DNA of 27,632 bases from a virus: positions 1 through 27,632 of the IMG/VR virus record IMGVR_UViG_3300012920_000201; one strand, 5' to 3'. The notes beneath the pieces are model-generated. The model did no database searches, was not told where the DNA came from, and saw nothing but the letters and a program-made list of their open reading frames with translations. This document shows positions 23,110 through 27,632 of this stretch, piece by piece (position 1 is the first letter of the stretch; every line of letters starts with the position of its first letter). A program made the position numbers and the translations under genes.

Positions 23110-24681
23110 ATGTCACAGAATATCAAAAAGATAATCGCACAAGAATATATCAAGTGCGCTAAAGATCCGGCGTACTTTATGAAGAAGTATTGCTATATTC
23201 AACATCCTACTCGTGGTAGAATATTATTTAACTTATATCCTTTTCAATCTAAAGTACTACACTTATTTAGAGATAATCAATATATTATTACTTTAAAATC
23301 AAGACAGTTAGGAATATCAACTTTATCTGCTGCATATGCTTTATGGATGATGTTATTTCATAAAGATAAAAACGTATTAGCTTTAGCAACTACTCAAGCA
23401 ACTGCACGTAACTTAGTTTCAAAAACTATGTTTATGTATGATCAATTACCTAAATGGTTAAGACTACCGGCTTTAGAGAAAAATAAATTATCCTTAAGAC
23501 TTAAAAATGGATCAAAAATTACAGCAAAATCTTCCAATACTGATGCAGCCAGATCCGAAGCAGTATCTTTGCTGCTTATAGATGAGGCAGCATTTATCGA
23601 TAATATTGACGAAACATTTACAGCAGCACAACAAACATTAGCTACCGGGGGTCAATGTATGGCTTTATCAACTCCTAATGGTATCGGTAACTGGTTCCAT
23701 CAAACTTGGGAAAAAGCTGAAAGTGGTGAAAATTCATTTTTACCTATTAAACTACCTTGGACAGTACATCCTGAAAGAAACGAAGAATGGAGAGAACAAC
23801 AAGATTCAGATTTAGGTCCCCGTATGGCAGGACAAGAATGTGATTGTGACTTTTTAGCTTCTGGTGATACAGTATTTGAACCAGATGATATGTTATTTTA
23901 CGAACAAACTTATTTAAAAGAACCTCTAGAAAAAAGAGGAGTTGATACTAATTTATGGATTTGGGAAGGTGTAGACTATACCAAATCTTATATGGTAGTA
24001 GCTGACGTTGCGAGAGGTGATTCTGCTGATTATTCTGCATTTCACATATTTGATATAGAATCTTGTACTCAAGTAGGAGAATATAAAGGTAAATTATCAC
24101 CTAAAGATTTTGGTAACGTTCTCGTAGGTATAGCTTCTGAATATAATCAAGCGTTATTAGTAGTAGAAAATGCAAATATTGGATGGGCTACTATAGAACA
24201 AATAATGGAAAGACAGTATAGTAATTTATATTATAGTTCTACTTCTCAAATGGAAACCGTAGAATCATATATGTCTAAATACGAAAGAGATAAACTGGTT
24301 CCCGGGTTTACTATGTCAGTAAGAACAAGACCTTTAGTAGTTGCTAAAATGATTGAGTATATTAGAGAAAGAGGAGTTACTATACAATCTAAAAGATTGA
24401 TAGGAGAAATGAGAGTATTTGTATGGAAAAACGGTAAACCTCAAGCTCAAATAAATTATAACGATGATTTACTTATGGCTTGTGCTACTGCACTTTATGT
24501 TAGAGATACTGCTTTAAGGTTAAGACAACAAGGAATGGACTTAGCTAGAGCACAACTTTCATCATTCCAGAATTTAAATGCTAAAAACAAAGGAGTAATG
24601 AAATCAGTTGGAAATCAGCAAAATAATCCTTATCTTATAGATAATGGCTATGGGCAAGAAGATATATCTTGGTTGTTATAA
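23110..24681 (+). CDS. Terminase large subunit (gp17-like)
   Basis: A 523-residue packaging motor. The ATPase has Walker A 'LKSRQLGIST' (about 62-71), Walker B 'LLLIDEAAF' (Asp158-Glu159), and the coupling motif 'LSTPNG' (186-191). The nuclease domain has Asp299 in 'MVVADVARGD', Glu353 in 'LVVENANIGW', and the Asp pair in 'NYNDDLLMA' (452-453). The order and the Lys-less 'SRQLG' Walker variant fit the T4 gp17 group; the length is somewhat below the 610 residues of T4 gp17. It cuts concatemers and drives DNA into the prohead through the portal encoded next. The start has no Shine-Dalgarno sequence. A small terminase subunit is not seen. Confidence 0.95.
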   Translation: MSQNIKKIIAQEYIKCAKDPAYFMKKYCYIQHPTRGRILFNLYPFQSKVLHLFRDNQYIITLKSRQLGISTLSAAYALWMMLFHKDKNVLALATTQATARNLVSKTMFMYDQLPKWLRLPALEKNKLSLRLKNGSKITAKSSNTDAARSEAVSLLLIDEAAFIDNIDETFTAAQQTLATGGQCMALSTPNGIGNWFHQTWEKAESGENSFLPIKLPWTVHPERNEEWREQQDSDLGPRMAGQECDCDFLASGDTVFEPDDMLFYEQTYLKEPLEKRGVDTNLWIWEGVDYTKSYMVVADVARGDSADYSAFHIFDIESCTQVGEYKGKLSPKDFGNVLVGIASEYNQALLVVENANIGWATIEQIMERQYSNLYYSSTSQMETVESYMSKYERDKLVPGFTMSVRTRPLVVAKMIEYIRERGVTIQSKRLIGEMRVFVWKNGKPQAQINYNDDLLMACATALYVRDTALRLRQQGMDLARAQLSSFQNLNAKNKGVMKSVGNQQNNPYLIDNGYGQEDISWLL

Positions 24682-24687
24682 CGTAGC

Positions 24688-24695
24688 TATTTATA
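24688..24695 (+). promoter_or_regulatory. Class B TATTTATA motif upstream of the portal gene
   Basis: CTATTTATAATATA lies in the 42-base gap between terminase and portal genes, with TATTTATA 36 bases before the portal ATG. An upstream TTG at 24673 could serve as a -33-like element, but its spacing differs from the class A sites. Confidence 0.5.
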
Positions 24696-24723
24696 ATATA
24701 TACTGAATCTAAATATTCATTGA

Positions 24724-26613
24724 ATGGCCGATAAATCACTATTTGGAAGACTGCAAAGACTTTTTTCTTCGGATGTAATTATAAGAAACGTAGGAGGTAC
24801 CGAACTTAAGGTAGCCGACATAAACCGTATTCAATCTACTGGTAATTTTGAAACTAACGCACTTATTGATAGATTTTCGAGATTACACATATATAATAAT
24901 AAAAACTTATTTAATCCTACTCTTAATTACCAGACATTAAGAATACAGCTATATTCTGATTATGAGGCTATGGATACCGATCCTATTATAGCTTCTGCGT
25001 TAGATATATTAGCTGACGAAGCTACTTTAAAAAATGATTTAGGAGAAGTATTATCAGTTAAATCTTCAGATGAAAATTTACAGAGAGTTCTTTATAATCT
25101 ATTTTATGATGTTTTAAATATAGAATTTAACCTATGGTCTTGGACTAGAGGTATGTTAAAGTATGGAGATTATTTCTTAAAGTTAGAAATAGCTGAAAAG
25201 TTTGGTGTCTATAATATCCTTCCATACACAGTTTATAATATGTCTAGACATGAAGGTGCTAACGCAGAGAAACCTTCTGAGGTGCAGTTTACTATAGATC
25301 CTGCAGGTTTAGCTTCAACAGCTGATCCTAATTATATACCTAAAAGAGACTCAAACGTAATAAAATTAGATAATTACGAAGTAGCTCACTTTAGATTACT
25401 TTCAGATCATGCTTACCTACCTTATGGTAGATCTTATATCGAACCAGCTAGAAAAATATTTAAACAGCTTACATTAATGGAAGATGCGATGTTAATACAT
25501 CGTATAATGAGAGCTCCTGAGAAAAGAACTTTCTTTGTCAATGTCGGTTCTATTCCTCCTGCAGAAGTTGATCAGTTTATGCAAAAGACTATCAATACTA
25601 TGAAAAAAACTCCTTATGTTGATCCTAAGACTGGACAATATAATTTGAAGTTTAATATGCAGAATATGATGGAGGATTTTTATGTTCCTGTTAGAGGAGG
25701 AGATGCTTCTACTAGAATCGAAACCACTAAAGGTTTAGATTATGATGGAACAAACGATATACAATACTTACAGTCTAAGATGTTTGCTGCTCTTAAAATA
25801 CCTAAAGCATATTTTGGGTATGAAGGAGATTTACAAGGTAAAGCAACATTAGCAGCAGAAGATATTAGATTTGCTAGAACTGTTGAAAGAATTCAAAAGA
25901 TTTTAGAATCTGAATTAACTAAAATAGCTTTAGTACATTTATATACTCAAGGATTTACTGGAGAGAGTTTAACTAATTTTGAAATTAAGCTTACTAATCC
26001 TTCTGTTATATACGAACAAGAAAAAGTAGCTCTATTAAAAGAAAAAATAGATCTGGCTAATCAAATGAAAGACTCTAAATTATTCTCCTCAGATTATATA
26101 TACGAAAATATATTTGATATGTCTGAAGACCAATATAATGAAATGAGAGATTTGGTTAGAGAAGACGGTAAAAGAATATTTAGAATAGCTCAAATTGAAG
26201 CAGAAGGTAATGATCCAGCTAAATCTGGTAGGTCTTATGGTACTCCTCATGATTTAGCTTCTATGTACGGTAGGAGAGCAACAGCTACTGAAAAAGGAGC
26301 TGGATTTGGTGATGTGCCATCAGGTTATAATGAAGTAGGACCTGAAGGCGGTAGACCAAGAGAAAAAATGTCGGTGTACGGTACTAACGACGATCCTATG
26401 GGTGGAAGAGATAGATTAGGTGTCCAAGGAATGCATGGCGGATTCCCGTCTGACAATGATAATGTCATGGAAACTAATACTACAAAAGCAGAAACAGTTT
26501 ATCAACAAATCAAAGATTCTTTTGGAGAAAAGAAAGAATTAATATTTGAAGATAAAAAAGAAGACGATTCTAAACTACTTGATGAAACACAATTAAGAGA
26601 TTTAGAGGACTAA
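24724..26613 (+). CDS. Portal vertex protein (gp20-like)
   Basis: A 629-residue protein. The N-terminal half contains 'DYEAMDTDPIIASALDILAD', and the central part has 'LPYGRSYIEPARKIFKQLTL' followed by 'IHRIMRAPEKRTFFVNVG'. Later, 'DIQYLQSKMFAALKIPKAYF' and 'AAEDIRFARTVERIQKILE' form the conserved clip/wing pattern of T4 gp20. The portal forms a dodecameric ring at one capsid vertex, nucleates head assembly and is the channel for DNA. It is about 100 residues longer than T4 gp20, because of a Gly/Asp-rich C-terminal extension (about 500-629) that may face the capsid interior. It is preceded by a class B promoter-like motif. Confidence 0.93.
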   Translation: MADKSLFGRLQRLFSSDVIIRNVGGTELKVADINRIQSTGNFETNALIDRFSRLHIYNNKNLFNPTLNYQTLRIQLYSDYEAMDTDPIIASALDILADEATLKNDLGEVLSVKSSDENLQRVLYNLFYDVLNIEFNLWSWTRGMLKYGDYFLKLEIAEKFGVYNILPYTVYNMSRHEGANAEKPSEVQFTIDPAGLASTADPNYIPKRDSNVIKLDNYEVAHFRLLSDHAYLPYGRSYIEPARKIFKQLTLMEDAMLIHRIMRAPEKRTFFVNVGSIPPAEVDQFMQKTINTMKKTPYVDPKTGQYNLKFNMQNMMEDFYVPVRGGDASTRIETTKGLDYDGTNDIQYLQSKMFAALKIPKAYFGYEGDLQGKATLAAEDIRFARTVERIQKILESELTKIALVHLYTQGFTGESLTNFEIKLTNPSVIYEQEKVALLKEKIDLANQMKDSKLFSSDYIYENIFDMSEDQYNEMRDLVREDGKRIFRIAQIEAEGNDPAKSGRSYGTPHDLASMYGRRATATEKGAGFGDVPSGYNEVGPEGGRPREKMSVYGTNDDPMGGRDRLGVQGMHGGFPSDNDNVMETNTTKAETVYQQIKDSFGEKKELIFEDKKEDDSKLLDETQLRDLED

Positions 26614-26617
26614 CCCA

Positions 26618-26625
26618 TATTTATA
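26618..26625 (+). promoter_or_regulatory. Class B TATTTATA motif upstream of 26643
   Basis: TATTTATA lies in the 29-base gap after the portal gene, 25 bases before the ATG at 26643. The spacing is shorter than at the other class B sites. Confidence 0.4.
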
Positions 26626-26642
26626 TATAGTAACCGTATATT

Positions 26643-27497
26643 ATGAAGATAAAACACTCAAAGTTTAAAAATACCGGTTTAATCTACGAACTGTTAGTTA
26701 AACAAATTGCTGCTGATACACTTTCAAAAAGTGACTCGGCTGCTGTAGGTATATTAAAGAAATACTTCGGCGGTAAAGCTGTACTTGCTAAAGAACTTAA
26801 ATTATATGAGTATATACTTAAAAATAATAATTTAAGCGAAGCAAAAGCAGAAACAGTTATATCTACTATTACCGAAATTTCTAGGAAATTTAATCAAAAG
26901 ACCTTAAAAGAGTCTAAATATAAATTGATAGCTGAATTAAAAGAAAACTATAATATAGAAGAATTTTTCGCTATCCAGGTAAGAGACTACAAACCTCTTG
27001 CTGCTTTATACTGTTTGTTAGAAGCACAGAACAATAATACATTAGTTAATCCAGACTTTTTAGTTAATAATAAACTTACTGTATTAGAGCATTTGACATC
27101 ATCTACTATAGATAAAGAAGCAGTTAAAGATACGTTAATAGAAGAGTATTCTAAATATGATAAAGATTTAAGATTACTTACATTCAAGATTCTGTTAGAA
27201 AAGTTTAATAGTAACTATAAAAACTTACTACCAGAGCAAAAAAATATTTTAAAAGAATTTATTACTTCAGTTAATTCTACTACTAGGCTTAGAAATTTAG
27301 TCAACGAAGAAGTAGAAAAGATTAAAAAAGAAATCGAAGATCTTGGTACAAGAATAAAAGATGAAGTAGTAAAAATAAAATTACAGGAAGTATTTAAAGG
27401 AATAGTTCCTTTGAAGAAGACTGAAAAAATTACTGATAACCACCTTATTAATTTAATGCAATATTACGATCTAGTTAACGAAATGCGTAAACTATGA
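26643..27497 (+). CDS. Hypothetical helical protein downstream of portal
   Basis: A 284-residue protein, almost entirely alpha-helical and Lys/Leu/Glu-rich: 'KNTGLIYELLVKQIAADTLS', 'ILKKYFGGKAVLAKELKLYE', 'YKPLAALYCLLEAQNNN', and a long C-terminal coil ('EEVEKIKKEIEDLGTRIKDE'). In T4 this position after gene 20 holds the small core genes 67 and 68, followed by 21 and 22. A head-core or scaffold-related function is therefore reasonable, but I do not recognise the family. Its stop overlaps the next start as ATGA. Confidence 0.72.
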   Translation: MKIKHSKFKNTGLIYELLVKQIAADTLSKSDSAAVGILKKYFGGKAVLAKELKLYEYILKNNNLSEAKAETVISTITEISRKFNQKTLKESKYKLIAELKENYNIEEFFAIQVRDYKPLAALYCLLEAQNNNTLVNPDFLVNNKLTVLEHLTSSTIDKEAVKDTLIEEYSKYDKDLRLLTFKILLEKFNSNYKNLLPEQKNILKEFITSVNSTTRLRNLVNEEVEKIKKEIEDLGTRIKDEVVKIKLQEVFKGIVPLKKTEKITDNHLINLMQYYDLVNEMRKL

Positions 27498-27632
27498 AAC
27501 GAAGTCAAGTAATTAAAGCAGTAAGAGAAGTATTAGAAGAAATGAGCACGACAGCAGGAGTAGGCGGTTACCAAACTCCTTATGCGTTTAGTAAAGGTAA
27601 TAAAAAAAATAGAGCCACTAAACATGCTGAAA
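27494..27632 (+). CDS. Probable prohead core/protease-region protein (3' partial)
   Basis: Only the first 46 codons are in the window. The start 'MKRSQVIKAVREVLEEMSTT' is a basic-amphipathic leader ending in LEE, and then 'AGVGGYQTPYAFSKGNK' follows. An Ala/Thr/Gly stretch leading to 'YQTPYAF' after such a leader is a feature of several phage head-internal proteins. In T4-like gene order this locus would hold core or protease genes (67/68/21/22). The frame continues beyond the window edge. Confidence 0.6.
   Translation, partial: MKRSQVIKAVREVLEEMSTTAGVGGYQTPYAFSKGNKKNRATKHAE

Noticed and set aside
1-27632. tRNA genes, CRISPR arrays, insertion sequences
   Set aside because: No gap is long enough for a tRNA outside genes, no regularly spaced direct repeats and no transposase motifs or terminal inverted repeats were seen by eye.

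Overview
The window is a piece of a large, AT-rich tailed-phage genome. Every gene lies on the plus strand, packed end to end, often with ATGA stop/start overlaps, and no intergenic gap exceeds about 60 bases. The large terminase (gp17-like) and portal (gp20-like) proteins, a T4-type primase, and many proteins with a T4-style prohead-targeting leader place it in the broad T4-like myovirus lineage. Four observations suggest a Bacteroidetes (flavobacterial) host. They are a Fn3-like structural domain of the type common in that phylum, a Trp/Tyr/Asn-rich lipoprotein of a Bacteroidetes style, promoter-like sites resembling TTG-N20-TAnnTT, and a near absence of Shine-Dalgarno sequences. The host call is inference.

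Layout. (1) 2-3741: adhesion and fibre region. A tail fibre, cut by the left window edge, ends in a self-cleaving S74 chaperone domain and carries a 136-residue mini-intein. The next small structural protein carries a second, degenerate Hint domain. (2) 3782-7427: a GIY-YIG nuclease followed by small proteins, several with an 'MKLxxIILE' leader. Among them are a Fn3-like structural protein, a 21-residue cysteine-rich microprotein, a 44-residue basic protein and a minimal protein-kinase-like protein. (3) 7473-12444: primase, PD-(D/E)XK exonuclease, a surface lipoprotein, a P-loop kinase that overlaps the lipoprotein gene by 239 bases in another frame, and a nucleotidyltransferase-zincin fusion. 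(4) 12506-16806: HAD phosphatase, zinc-ribbon protein, a membrane-anchored coiled-coil protein and several small basic or Cys-containing proteins. (5) 16846-23107: two very large modular acidic/basic proteins and a possible nuclease-fold protein. (6) 23110-27632: terminase, portal, an unrecognised protein, and the start of a probable prohead-core or protease gene cut by the right edge.

Working model. Many otherwise unrelated proteins begin with a 9-17 residue leader ending in (I/L)-x-E. This resembles the T4 capsid-targeting sequence that the gp21 prohead protease removes from internal proteins. If so, much of this window encodes virion-internal cargo (kinases, nucleases, a phosphatase, small metal-binding proteins) that would be packaged in the head and delivered with the DNA. 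Two promoter-like motifs appear to divide the region. GTTG-N16-TTCKTATATTA lies before 3782, 7473 and 12506. TATTTATA, mostly about 33 bases before the start codon, lies before 9172, 13702, 16846, 24724 and 26643.
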